Below are positions 12,055 to 23,157 of a DNA stretch of 64,000 bases, one piece after another. Position numbers and translations under genes: made by a program. Each line of letters begins with the position of its first letter. Position 1 is the stretch's first letter. The stretch comes from Helichrysum umbraculigerum (lineage: Eukaryota; Streptophyta; Magnoliopsida; Asterales; Asteraceae): the NCBI GenBank assembly GCA_949592205.1, contig CATIUR010000006.1:12293001-12357000 (forward strand), given 5' to 3'. The notes beneath the pieces are model-generated. The model did no database searches and was not told the DNA's origin. It saw nothing but the letters and a program-made list of their open reading frames with translations.

Positions 12055-12560
12055 GAGATATGGGAATCCTGAGTATGAAGTTATTTCAAGTTTTCTGAGG
12101 GAATCTCCTCAGAATCCTTGAGGTATAAGTAAAGTAGGCATGTGATAGGGGAATCCTTCCATTATCTTGAAAGACCTACAAATATGATCGGAATAAACAT
12201 ATATTGGGGGAATCTCCCCAAATATCCTAAAAACAGGTTATCTCTAGTACATCCTGAGGGAATCTCCTCAGGATCCTGGTCATAAGTATAAAACAGATAC
12301 ATATTGGGGGAATCTCTCCAGTATCTTGAAGACAGAGGATATATGAATCCTAATTTTATTGGTAGCCTTGGTTTCTTTGGCTTCCTTCCTCTTTGAGTAT
12401 CTTGAATAACTTTTCAAGATTCCGACATTACTTAGGAATTTTACGATTGAATGTCTGTTCCAGAATCCTGGAATATTGGAATCTTGGGAATAGGAGTATT
12501 TCAAATATATCTTGAGGGAATCTCCTCAGGATTCTGAGGGTATGGATGAAATAAACATAT
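12055..12560. repeat. Array of GGGAATCTCC mini-hairpins with GGATCC words
   Basis: Units such as TGAGGGAATCTCCTCAGGAT (near 12096, 12252 and 12513) and GGGGGAATCTCCCCA (near 12207 and 12305) repeat with spacing of about 45-110 bp. Each has a stem (TGAGG/CCTCA or GGGG/CCCC) around GAATCT. The array ends where the next element inserted at 12561. Confidence 0.75.
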
Positions 12561-13039
12561 TGTAACACCCTCAAATTTCGGTTTGCGGAAGCGATCGAGT
12601 CGGGTGTTACCAAATTAAATATCACAAGCACGAAGGTACATAGTGAACGACTCTAAATGAGACGTTTGAAAATAGTTATACATTTCTGAAATTAAAGTAT
12701 TTACAAGTTGCGAGTTCGCATAAAAGTAATATTACATTCTACTAGTACTGAAGTAAATGCAATAAATATCATGAGTGTTGAAAACATGCGACTCGAGCTA
12801 GAATCCTGTAGGCCAATCCTACTACAGCAGTGTACCTGAGGATGCACACTAAAAGGGTCAGCTGGAAAGCTGGTGAGTTCACAAGTAATTCGTAGAAACA
12901 AGTAGTTCGAGTAATAAATATTTCATTCAGAAATATCAATCAAGTTTAGCAGTTTAAATAACAACGGTTGCCCTTCAAGGCAGTTATAAGTAGTTTATGG
13001 TAAGCAGGTGAACCTAATCAATAGGTTTCTAGTCAAGTA

Positions 13040-14430
13040 AAGGGAACCACTCCCCAGCCTGTGTGTTATCCGGTAAGATATTACCGCCTGGCAATATGTA
13101 TACGAGAGTAGCGTAAGGTGACTATCTGTCGTGCTACTGGCCGAAAGCAATCAAGCAGGAAAGTTCTTAGACAGTCGGTATTGCTCCCCGGCAATACGGT
13201 ATGGATAGTTTGTACGGTTTCAAGTATTAGTACTACGGTTACTAATAGGTCACGATGCCACCTGGCATGAAAGGTTGCACCCCGGCAACGTTATCAAGTT
13301 ATCTGTTTTGTAGTAGTGTCATATCGTACGGTTTACAAGCACGGTCAAGTGAGCAAAAGCTCGTAATTTCCTGAGTCTCTGACTCGTAAGCATCTAGTAA
13401 TCACCTACAGTGATGGTAATGGTTTCGTAATCACGGTCAAGTGAGCAAAAGCTCGTAATTTCCTGAGTCACCGACTCATAAAAATCTAGAAATCACCTAC
13501 AGTGATGGTAATGGTTATCCCCCAAGGGAAGTGTCAAGTTATGTCCCGCAGGACCATGTTTAAGTAAATTAACCAGTTATAGAGCCAACGACCCCGACCG
13601 TAATAATTCGTAGGTCCGTTGCTGAAAGTAAGTAAAGCATAATCCATATGCTGAGTATGAGTAACCGTGCAGTTCCGCAGAACTACGATAGAGCATGAAT
13701 CCACATGCTGAGCCAACGACCCCGACCGTAATAATTCGTAGGTCCGTTGCTGGAAGTAAGTTGTACCACCCACCGTGGTATCGTGAGCAATCCAGCTCGC
13801 AAGTAAGTTGTACCACCCACCGTGGTATCGTGAGCTCGTTTGTAAATCCGCAATACCAATCACATTGGTATCGTGTTTGTACCACCCACCGTGGCATCGT
13901 TTTGCTTCACATATAGTGACAGCGTCCGTTATTCTCCCGCAGGAGATGCAAGTAATCGTTTTGGCAGTACACGACATGCCCGTAAGTAAGTTTAGCCCAA
14001 AGCTAGTAAAATGTTACAGGCACTCAACAGTACCTCAAGTTGTTACGTGATTCACAGTAGTATATCATACTAAGAAATGTAGGAGCGTCATCTGGATGTA
14101 AGGGATAATCGTAATCAATAGGTAGGTACGTATCTACGTCACCTAGTTTGCCTGAAATAATGTGTAAAGTCAAGTACGTTAACACGTCACTTAACTGTAA
14201 GGAAGTACTTACAGTACTTAGTCAAAGTCATCCGCTAGTTCGTAAAAGTAGTCAATGCTAACTAGCAAGTCGGTGCCTATAGTTGGTGTTCATAAGTTCA
14301 CTAATCATTATTAGTACTTAGCAAGTCACTGATGTAGTGAGGCGTCTATTCCCTAGATATCATATGTAATATAATTCTAGGTGTTACTGTCACAGTCATA
14401 CTTAATATCCCTAAGTATGGTCAAATGGTT
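13040..14430. repeat. Tiled mini-hairpins in the LTR
   Basis: A long run of separate short inverted repeats, mostly 5-8 bp stems with 3-6 nt loops: GTATTGC/GCAATAC at 13178-13197, ATGCC/GGCAT at 13255-13268, GTTGC/GCAAC at 13274-13289, GAGC/GCTC and GAGTC/GACTC around 13343-13390, ATCAC/GTGAT twice between 13400 and 13510, ATACCAAT/ATTGGTAT near 13851-13869, and a direct repeat of a 40-bp block (13610 and 13710). The LTR copy at 18596-21730 has the same set. Confidence 0.8.
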
Positions 14431-14827
14431 CGTAGCTGTCGCGATCTAGCACCGTTACCATAAACTATAGTAAAACGTTTGTAACGGTTTGAACAGTTGA
14501 AAGTAGTAAAACAGGAGTATGCATTCCCACCCCGAAATCAGTTGGAAAACAGTAAAAGAGTGGGGTGATGAACTCACCTGAGGAGCTAGCGTCCTAGCGT
14601 AACGAGTCGTGCCAAGTGAAATCTCCTAATGTCCTAAACACGAGAGATTTCGTACGTTTGTAAGTGCGGTTCGTTATGGATGTTCGTAATAATAGTTCAT
14701 ATTATTATTAGGTTTGAGTTTTCGTATACTTCATAAAGTATATTTGTTTTGGAGTACAAGTCGTATCGTATTTAAATTGTCTTTTGAAAACGTTTTCCGA
14801 CACTTAGAAAGATTTGGCAAATTTCTG

Positions 14828-15065
14828 TTTTCTGCGACATAACATGCGACACAAAAATGTGTCGTACGACGCAAGGGTTGTGTCGCATAATGCGACACAA
14901 GAGTTCTGCGACACAGTGGTTGTGTCGCATAATGTGTGCGATGCTAAATCAATAGCGACATAAGGGTTGTGTCGCATGGAGTCTGCGACACAAGGATACG
15001 ACATAAGGGTTGTGTCGCATAGATAGTTTATGCGACACAGTATGCGACACAAGGCTTGTGTCGCA
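14828..15065. repeat. TGCGACACA / TGTGTCGCA array in the LTR
   Basis: About a dozen 9-bp TGCGACACA words and their inverses in alternating orientation, making pairs such as TGTGTCGCATAATGCGACACA-like palindromes. It lies about 630-870 bp from the LTR 5' end (minus orientation). The second copy is at about 20862-21099. Confidence 0.85.
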
Positions 15066-15696
15066 CTCAAGAACACCAGCCCAGAAACCTTCGGGTTTCG
15101 CGTTTTTCCGGCCAAAATCGCAATATCAAACGCATTTTCAAGCTGTAAAATCGTGGTTTCTTGGTTGTTTAGGTTATAAGCAACTTAGGTAAACATTATT
15201 ACACTAAAACATTACCCCAAAATGATTAAATCTAAGAATTTGAGAAATTCTTACAAATGCGAATCGAGGCCAAACGAGAAAGAAAACGATGATGTTGCCT
15301 TTGTTAATGTTGTTCCACTCGTGAAGGTGATTCCGAAAATGTATGTTGATGGTGGTGGTGGTGAAGTCCGGTGGTGGTGGCGGTGGTTGGTGGTGATTAT
15401 TTTAGAGAGAAAATAGGATGGAGAAGATGATGAAAATGAGATGAAAAATGGGGAGGGAGTTGAGTTTTGTCCAACCCAGATCCCCAGTGCGCGGACTGTG
15501 GTCTCCAACCACAGTACAAAATACCCGTGTTTTATTTGTCCAGTCATAATATAAAATAAAATCTTATTTATATTATTTAAAAATGTTTTCTAATGAAAGT
15601 ATTTTATAAAAAAAATACTAATTGGGGATAAAAGTTAAATCGTTTAATTGAAGTTTAAATTCAGCGCGAAAATTGACTTTTTGACGAGGTGTTACA

Positions 15697-15709
15697 TTCT
15701 CCCCCTGTT
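15697..15709 (-). promoter_or_regulatory. Polypurine tract of the gag-only element
   Basis: On the minus strand AACAGGGGGAGAA abuts the LTR start TGTAACACC. Just upstream, minus-strand codons read FRDEIFLTG, resembling the last residues of Tekay-type pol, which suggests pol was deleted from a full element. Confidence 0.8.
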
Positions 15710-15719
15710 AAGAAAATTT

Positions 15720-16160
15720 CGTCCCGAAATTTAAAAGTGATGTCGTGGTCATGTGAGGTCTGGGGAGCAATGTACGTACATGTTGTTTGTCGAGTAGGTT
15801 TTAGACATATCCTGTCTTATAACGGGGTTGAAGGGCAGTCAATCCATGACTGTGTCGCGGTTTATCGTTGTTGTCACATCCTGACTATATGGTTTTGTTC
15901 AAGTTATCGTTGATTCGTAGTCACTAAGAGACCGTTTGCATTGTAGTCCATACGGGACTGGATAGTTGTCACCACGTGACCGTTCGATGAGTAGTCCTAT
16001 CAGGACTGAGTGTTTTGTGTACTTTCAGTCGGTTAGTCTGTTGAAAGCAAACTCTAGCTTTTAAGTTTGGCTTAATTCGTGTAGTCGGTATTAATTTATG
16101 TAATCGGTATCATTTTGGAATCGACTTTCCCGCCGATCAAAACGTTATGTTTGATTTGGA
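15720..16160. repeat. Mini-hairpins in the internal region
   Basis: AGTCC/GGACT near 15942 and again near 15991, and GTCAC/GTGAC near 15967, with similar spacing to those in the LTR. The copy at 21754-22194 is the same. No gene between the PPT and gag. Confidence 0.6.
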
Positions 16161-16240
16161 AGTTTAGTATTGGATAGGGACATACCCGTGATATTGTCGC
16201 GGTTTCGTCCGGTCCTTCCGGAGTTGATCATGAGGATTTT

Positions 16241-17188
16241 TCATTTCCGATTTGGGCAATCTTTTTTGAAATGTCCAGGAGTGTTACATTTGAAACACGT
16301 TTGTTGTTTGTCGGGGTTAGCAGGAACTCTACAGTCCCAGATTTGGTGTCCGAATCGTTGACATCTCTCGCAAGGTGAGCCACAAGGGCCAGAGTGATGA
16401 CGTTTACAGCTGTGACAGAAGGGTTTATCCCCCGCATAGCCCCTCTTTCCTTTGTATTCGGAAGGGTAAGATTTCAAGGGTTCGGGTTGATTTGTTGGAT
16501 TATGACTAGTGCTGGAATCACCATTCCACTTTTGTGTATGGTTTTCAGTGGTGAGGGTTCCGCGTTGAACCACCCGCGCCATGAGGTTATGGGCCATGCG
16601 AACGGCGTCGCGAATAGTGTTGGGTCTAGAGGAGGTAACCATGCCCGCTATTTGTGTTGGAAGTCCTTCGATGTATTTTTCGATCCGTTTGCTTTCTGGG
16701 TTTACTAGTGATGGGCAAAAGAGTGCTAGTCGGTGAAAACGATTGGTATAGGTCATGATGTCGTCGTTTTTCACAGTAAGATGCCAGAGTTCATTCTCGA
16801 GTCGGTGTAGTTCCTCGCTAGGACAATATTGATCCCTCATCAGTTGTTTCAGTTCCTCCCACGAAAGTTCATAGGCGGTGTCGACCCCTACGGTGTGGGC
16901 GTGAGCATTCCACCAGGTTAGAGCATTATCTCGAAGGGTGTAGGTGGAGTATTTGACTTTGTATCCATCGGGGCAGTTGCAAATGCGGAAAACAGCTTCT
17001 ATCCTTTCGATCCATTGGATCAGTCCGACAGCCCCTTCAGTACCAACAAAGATTGGCGGGTTACAGTTCAGAAATTCTTTATAGGTGCAGAGGCGCGTTA
17101 GGTTTTATGCAGCCAGAGCTTCAGCTACTCTTTGTTCCGCGTATTGGTCGCGTTCTGTTTGAGTGTACGTTTGTCGTCCACGTGGCAT
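16241..17188 (-). pseudogene. gag of the gag-only element, copy 1 (internal stop)
   Basis: Start at MPRGRQTYTQ (ATG 17188), end TGA 16241-16243, 315 codons before the stop. Codon 28 is TAA (17107-17105), probably from CAA. After it the frame reads through the capsid-like core (FLNCNPPIFVGTEGAVGLI, then WIERIEAVF, YTLRDNALTWWNAH and LMRDQYCP), a Gly/Ser/Pro-rich linker and zinc knuckles: CHSCKRHHSGPC, CERCQRFGHQIWDC and CFKCNTPGHFKKDC, the last two being CX2CX4HX4C. This is the Tekay/Del gag form. It ends right after the last knuckle (CPNRK stop) with no protease fused. An internal ATG (16840) gives an intact 199-aa part with all knuckles. Confidence 0.85.
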
Positions 17189-17209
17189 GATTCTTAAACA
17201 AGAATGAAA

Positions 17210-18580
17210 CAACAGTCGTGAGATTCCTTATTCAGGAATTGTGATTATTACAGCTGTATATGTAAATCGGTATTACACCGTTGCCCACGGATATAAAGTG
17301 ATAATGATCCAGAAACCACTTAAGGTGTCTGTATGAAAGTCCTCGGGCTTTGAAATTTTAAATGTGTAGTCGTACTAACGACCTAGTTGTGTATTATATG
17401 TAGTTCGACCAGAACTATGGTATCGTCGTAGTCTATCAGACTATAATGTAGTACTAAAGTACTATAAATGTAATCCAAATAACTTAGAGTGTATTCATCG
17501 AATGAGGCATCACATGCCTGAGTAGTCGTGGTGTGGCACTTCGAGCCCACTAAGGAAATTGCGTATGCGTATAAGTGTACAAGTGCCTATAGCGAGTGTT
17601 CCTACGCAAAGAAATCGAGTGGGACGCCTCGTGTCCAGTAGAGTAGTCGTATATACATATGTGATGTACACGTAACTATACAAGTATAAGTGCGCAGTAG
17701 CAAAGAATCAGGTGTGGCATCTCATGCCCAGTTAAGCAAGTGTATATGTATATATAAGTCGTACATGTAACTATAACAAGTCCACATGCATATTGGATAG
17801 TAGCTCATCGAGCCTGGGTGTAGCACAACGTGCCAAAATGTAGTGCCCGAAGCACCGTAATATATTATGATTGTAGTACAAAAGTACTATGAAATGCAGC
17901 ACCACGTGCCGTAATGTAGTGCCCGCGGCACCGTAGTTGCAGTACCCATGTACTGTGAGTGTAGCACCATCGTGCCGAATGCAGTATAAACATACTGTGT
18001 AGTTGCAGCACCACGTGCTGGAGTAGTATTGTGCCCAAAGCACGATGCAGTACCACGTGCCACATGTTATCCAAGTATGGCCCTCAGGCCGATAGTAAGT
18101 TTGAAAGTAATTCGCGGACTTAGTCATTACGAGCATCTCTCGTAATACCAGTCAGTCGTGACCAACCTGGTCAAAATTTTGAGATCAGGTCGTAAAGGTT
18201 GGGAAACTGGCGATATGCCACTTCGAAAGTGTGTATCAGTTTGTACAGCGGAATCATGTCAGGTATAATCATACCTACCGGTATATAGATATGTAGGAAT
18301 AGTATACACGTAAGGCCTATTCATATATACCTACAGTACATATAATAGCCTAGGGTGTCTAGCAAGTAGCAAATAACAATCAGAGTCAACTACTGCATTC
18401 CCTTTCAATATAACTTCTTTCAGATCTTACATCATCTTTGCTTAATTGTACATAGTTAGCTACGCTATGTTAAATTAAGTTCGTATGATGTAATCCCTGA
18501 ACTAGTCATACCTAATGAGGAATACTGCCTAATGGTCATAGTCTAGGTCCACTAAATGCAACCTAGTTCACTACAACCTG
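17210..18580. repeat. 5' leader of the gag-only element: non-coding, hairpin-rich
   Basis: No real ORF. 17400-18080 is filled with small inverted repeats: AGTAC/GTACT pairs near 17450 and 17878, GCAC/GTGC words with CACGTG cores (for example AGCACCACGTGCC) near 17900, 18000 and 18050, and GCCCGAAGCACC-like units. Such a leader may fold heavily in RNA. Only copy 1 keeps it. Confidence 0.65.
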
Positions 18581-18592
18581 GCTTTGATACCA
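18581..18592 (-). promoter_or_regulatory. Primer-binding site of the gag-only element
   Basis: Minus strand TGGTATCAAAGC, 3 bases from the LTR end. It differs by one base from TGGTATCAGAGC, the common initiator-Met-tRNA site of plant Ty3 and Ty1 elements. Confidence 0.85.
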
Positions 18593-18595
18593 ATC

Positions 18596-21500
18596 TGTAA
18601 CACCCTCAAATTTCGGTTTGCGGAAGCGATCGAGTCGGGTGTTACCAAATTAAATATCACAAGCACGAAGGTACATAGTGAAGACTCTAAATGAGACGTT
18701 TGAAAATAGTTATACATTTCTGAAATTAAAGTACTTACAAGTTGCGAGTTCGCATAAAAGTAATATTACATTCTACTAGTACTGAAGTAAATGCAATAAA
18801 TATCCTGAGTGTTGAAAACATGCGACTCGAGCTAGAATCCTGTAGGCCAATCCTACTACAGCAGTGTACCTGAGGATGCACACTAAAAGGGTCAGCTGGA
18901 AAGCTGGTGAGTTCACAAGTAATTCGTAGAAACAAGTAGTTCGAGTAATAAATATTTCATTCAGAAATATCAATCAAGTTTAGCAGTTTAAATAACAACG
19001 GTTGCCCTTCAAGGCAGTTATAAGTAGTTTATGGTAAGCAGGTGAACCTAATCAATAGGTTTCTAGTCAAGTAAAGGGAACCACTCCCCAGCCTGTGTGT
19101 TATCCGGTAAGATATTACCGCCTGGCAATATGTATACGAGAGTAGCGTAAGGTGACTATCTGTCGTGCTACTGGCCGAAAGCAATCAAGCAGGAAAGTTC
19201 TTAGACAGTCGGTATTGCTCCCCGGCAATACGGTACGGATAGTTTGTACGGTTTCAAGTATTAGTACTACGGTTACTAATAGGTCACGATGCCACCTGGC
19301 ATGAAAGGTTGCACCCCGGCAACGTTATCAAGTTATCTGTTTTGTAGTAGTGTCATATCGTACGGTTTACAAGCACGGTCAAGTGAGCAAAAGCTCGTAA
19401 TTTCCTGAGTCTCTGACTCGTAAGCATCTAGTAATCACCTACAGTGATGGTAATGGTTTCGTAATCACGGTCAAGTGAGCAAAAGCTCGTAATTTCCTGA
19501 GTCACCGACTCATAAAAATCTAGAAATCACCTACAGTGATGGTAATGGTTATCCCCCAAGGGAAGTGTCAAGTTATGTCCCGCAGGACCATGTTTAAGTA
19601 AATTAACCAGTTATAGAGCCAACGACCCCGACCGTAATAATTCGTAGGTCCGTTGCTGAAAGTAAGTAAAGCATAATCCATATGCTGAGTATGAGTAACC
19701 GTGCAGTTCCGCAGAACTACGATAGAGCATGAATCCACATGCTGAGCCAACGACCCCGACCGTAATAATTTGTAGGTTCGTTGCTGGAAGTAAGTTGTAC
19801 CACCCACCGTGGTATCGTGAGCAATCCAGCTCGCAAGTAAGTTGTACCACCCACCGTGGTATCGTGAGCTCGTTTGTAAATCCGCAATACCAATCACATT
19901 GGTATCGTGTTTGTACCACCCACCGTGGCATCGTTTTGCTTCACATATAGTGACAGCGTCCGTTATTCTCCCGCAGGAGATGCAAGTAATCGTTTTGGCA
20001 GTACACGACATGCCCGTAAGTAAGTTTAGCCCAAAGCTAGTAAAATGTTACAGGCACTCAACAGTACCTCAAGTTGTTACGTGATTCACAGTAGTATATC
20101 ATACTAAGAAATGTAGGAGCGTCATCTGGATGTAAGGGATAATCGTAATCAATAGGTAGGTACGTATCTACGTCACCTAGTTTGCCTGAAATAATGTGTA
20201 AAGTCAAGTACGTTAACACGTCACTTAACTGTAAGGAAGTACTTACAGTACTTAGTCAAAGTCATCCGCTAGTTCGTAAAAGTAGTCAATGCTAACTAGC
20301 AAGTCGGTGCCTATAGTTGGTGTTCATAAGTTCACTAATCATTATTAGTACTTAGCAAGTCACTGATGTAGTGAGGCGTCTATTCCCTAGATATCATATG
20401 TAATATAATTCTAGGTGTTACTGTCACAGTCATACTTAATATCCCTAAGTATGGTCAAATGGTTCGTAGCTGTCGCGATCTAGCACCGTTACCATAAACT
20501 ATAGTAAAACGTTTGTAACGGTTTGAACAGTTGAAAGTAGTAAAACAGGAGTATGCATTCCCACCCCGAAATCAGTTGGAAAACAGTAAAAGAGTGGGGT
20601 GATGAACTCACCTGAGGAGCTAGCGTCCTAGCGTAACGAGTCGTGCCAAGTGAAATCTCCTAATGTCCTAAACACGAGAGATTTCGTACGTTTGTAAGTG
20701 CGGTTCGTTATGGATGTTCGTAATAATAGTTCATATTATTATTAGGTTTGAGTTTTCGTATACTTCATAAAGTATATTTGTTTTGGAGTACAAGTCGTAT
20801 CGTATTTAAATTGTCTTTTGAAAACGTTTTCCGACACTTAGAAAGATTTGGCAAATTTCTGTTTTCTGCGACATAACATGCGACACAAAAATGTGTCGTA
20901 CGACGCAAGGGTTGTGTCGCATAATGCGACACAAGAGTTCTGCGACACAGTGGTTGTGTCGCATAATGTGTGCGATGCTAAATCAATAGCGACATAAGGG
21001 TTGTGTCGCATGGAGTCTGCGACACAAGGATACGACATAAGGGTTGTGTCGCATAGATAGTTTATGCGACACAGTATGCGACACAAGGCTTGTGTCGCAC
21101 TCAAGAACACCAGCCCAGAAACCTTCGGGTTTCGCGTTTTTCCGGCCAAAATCGCAATATCAAACGCATTTTCAAGCTGTAAAATCGTGGTTTCTTGGTT
21201 GTTTAGGTTATAAGCAACTTAGGTAAACATTATTACACTAAAACATTACCCCAAAATGATTAAATCTAAGAATTTGAGAAATTCTTACAAATGCGAATCG
21301 AGGCCAAACGAGAAAGAAAACGATGATGTTGCCTTTGTTAATGTTGTTCCACTCGTGAAGGTGATTCCGAAAATGTATGTTGATGGTGGTGGTGGTGAAG
21401 TCCGGTGGTGGTGGCGGTGGTTGGTGGTGATTATTTTAGAGAGAAAATAGGATGGAGAAGATGATGAAAATGAGATGAAAAATGGGGAGGGAGTTGAGTT

Positions 21501-21730
21501 TTGTCCAACCCAGATCCCCAGTGCGCGGACTGTGGTCTCCAACCACAGTACAAAATACCCGTGTTTTATTTGTCCAGTCATAATATAAAATAAAATCTTA
21601 TTTATATTATTTAAAAATGTTTTCTAATGAAAGTATTTTATAAAAAAAATACTAATTGGGGATAAAAGTTAAATCGTTTAATTGAAGTTTAAATTCAGCG
21701 CGAAAATTGACTTTTTGACGAGGTGTTACA
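18596..21730 (-). repeat. LTR (right, 5' LTR of the complete unit) of the gag-only element
   Basis: 3135 bp, nearly identical to 12561-15696. Visible differences include one missing base near 18683, A/C near 18804 and T/C near 19237. Same hairpin tiles and TGCGACACA array. Confidence 0.88.
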
Positions 21731-22274
21731 TTCTCCCCCTGTTAAGAAAATTTCGTCCCGAAATTTAAAAGTGATGTCGTGGTCATGTGAGGTCTGGGGA
21801 GCAATGTACGTACATGTTGTTTGTCGAGTAGGTTTTAGACATATCCTGTCTTATAACGGGGTTGAAGGGCAGTCAATCCATGACTGTGTCGCGGTTTATC
21901 GTTGTTGTCACATCCTGACTATATGGTTTTGTTCAAGTTATCGTTGATTCGTAGTCACTAACAGACCGTTTGCATTGTAGTCCATACGGGACTGGATAGT
22001 TGTCACCACGTGACCGTTCGATGAGTAGTCCTATCAGGACTGAGTGTTTTGTGTACTTTCAGTCGGTTAGTCTGTTGAAAGCAAACTCTAGCTTTTAAGT
22101 TTGGCTTAATTCGTGTAGTCGGTATTAATTTATGTAATCGGTATCATTTTGGAATCGACTTTCCCGCCGATCAAAACGTTGTGTTTGATTTGGAAGTTTA
22201 GTATTGGATAGGGACATACCCGTGATATTGTCGCGGTTTCGTCCGGTCCTTCCGGAGTTGATCATGAGGATTTT

Positions 22275-23157
22275 TCATTTCCGATTTGGGCAATCTTTCT
22301 TGAAATGTCCAGGAGTGTTACATTTGAAACACGTTTGTTGTTTGTCGGGGTTAGCAGGAACTCTACAGTCCCAGATTTGGTGTCCGAATCGTTGACATCT
22401 CTCGCAAGGTGAGCCACAAGGGCCAGAGTGATGACGTTTACAGCTGTGACAGAAGGGTTTATCCCCCGCATAGCCCCGCTTTCCTTTGTATTCGGAAGGG
22501 TAAGATTTCAAGGGTTCGGGTTGATTTGTTGGATTATGACTAGTGCTGGAATCGCCATTCCACTTTTGTGTATGGTTTTCAGTGGTGAGGGTTCCGCGTT
22601 GAACCACCCGCGCCATGAGGTTATGGGCCATGCGAACGGCGTCGCGAATAGTGTTGGGTCTAGAGGAGGTAACCATGCCCGCTATTTGTGTTGGAAGTCC
22701 TTCGATGTATTTTTCGATCCGTTTGCTTTCTGGGTTTACTAGTGATGGGCAAAAGAGTGCTAGTCGGTGAAAACGATTGGTATAGGTCATGATGTCGTTG
22801 TTTTTCACAGTAAGATGCCAGAGTTCATTCTCGAGTCGGTGTAGTTCCTCGCTAGGACAATATTCGTCCCTCATCAGTTGTTTCAGTTCCTCCCACGAAA
22901 GTTCATAGGCGGTGTCGACCCCTACGGTGTGGGCGTGAGCATTCCACCAGGTTAGAGCATTATCTCGAAGGGTGTAGGTGGAGTATTTGACTTTGTATCC
23001 ATCGGGGCAGTTGCAAATGCGGAAAACAGCTTCTATCCTTTCGATCCATTGGATCAGTCCGACAGCCCCTTCAGTACCAACAAAGATTGGCGGGTTACAG
23101 TTCAGAAATTCTTTATAGGTGCAGAGGCGCGTTAGGTTTTATGCAGCCAGAGCTTCA
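22275..23157 (-). pseudogene. gag of the gag-only element, copy 2, 5'-truncated
   Basis: Same frame as copy 1 shifted by 6034 bp, ending at 22275. It has the same TAA (at about 23139-23141), so the stop predates the duplication. The sequence stops matching at 23157, which removes the start codon and first ~22 codons, the leader and the PBS. A few substitutions against copy 1 include Asp to Asn and Gln to Glu changes near the start of the LMRD segment. Confidence 0.85.

Larger units (their letters stand above)
12561..15696 (-). repeat. LTR (left, 3' LTR) of the gag-only element
   Basis: 3136 bp. Inverted ends TGTAACACC / GGTGTTACA. Contains the hairpin tiles at 13040-14420, the TGCGACACA array (14828-15065) and a GGTGGT microsatellite at 15350-15395. 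All ORFs here lie in repeats and are not genes. Confidence 0.88.
12561..23157 (-). mobile_element. Non-autonomous gag-only Ty3 element in tandem form: LTR-internal-LTR-partial internal
   Basis: Reading on the minus strand from the right: partial internal (23157-21731), LTR (21730-18596), PBS, full internal (18595-15697), PPT, LTR (15696-12561). The LTRs are 3136 and 3135 bp with ends TGTAACACC...GGTGTTACA. The internal region is only 2899 bp and has gag plus a few residues resembling the end of pol next to the PPT. Chromovirus pol is missing. This is the build of terminal-repeat retrotransposons with a GAG domain (TR-GAG). The repeat offset is 6034-6035 bp and the copies differ at only a few sites. 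The right-hand edge (after AGCTTCA at 23157) lies inside gag, so a third LTR and the first PBS have been lost. No flanking target duplication remains. Confidence 0.88.

Noticed and set aside
13534..13977. 147-aa minus-strand ORF rich in YHGGWYN repeats (and its copy at 19568)
   Set aside because: Arises from repeated hairpin units in the LTR; overlapping ORFs in other frames are equally long.
14804..15115. 103-aa minus-strand ORF (and its copy at 20838)
   Set aside because: It is a translation of the TGCGACACA array, with repeated Cys-Asp-Thr and Cys-Arg; no independent coding evidence.
15251..15547. 98-aa minus-strand ORF with Ser/Pro/His runs (and 21285)
   Set aside because: Covers a GGTGGT microsatellite in the LTR.
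17771..18136. 121-aa minus-strand ORF in the leader of the gag-only element
   Set aside because: Lies in the hairpin-rich leader, Cys/Tyr-rich by repetition, absent from the second copy because of truncation, no family resemblance.
22428..22742. 104-aa plus-strand ORF (and 16394)
   Set aside because: Antisense shadow of the gag zinc-knuckle region.
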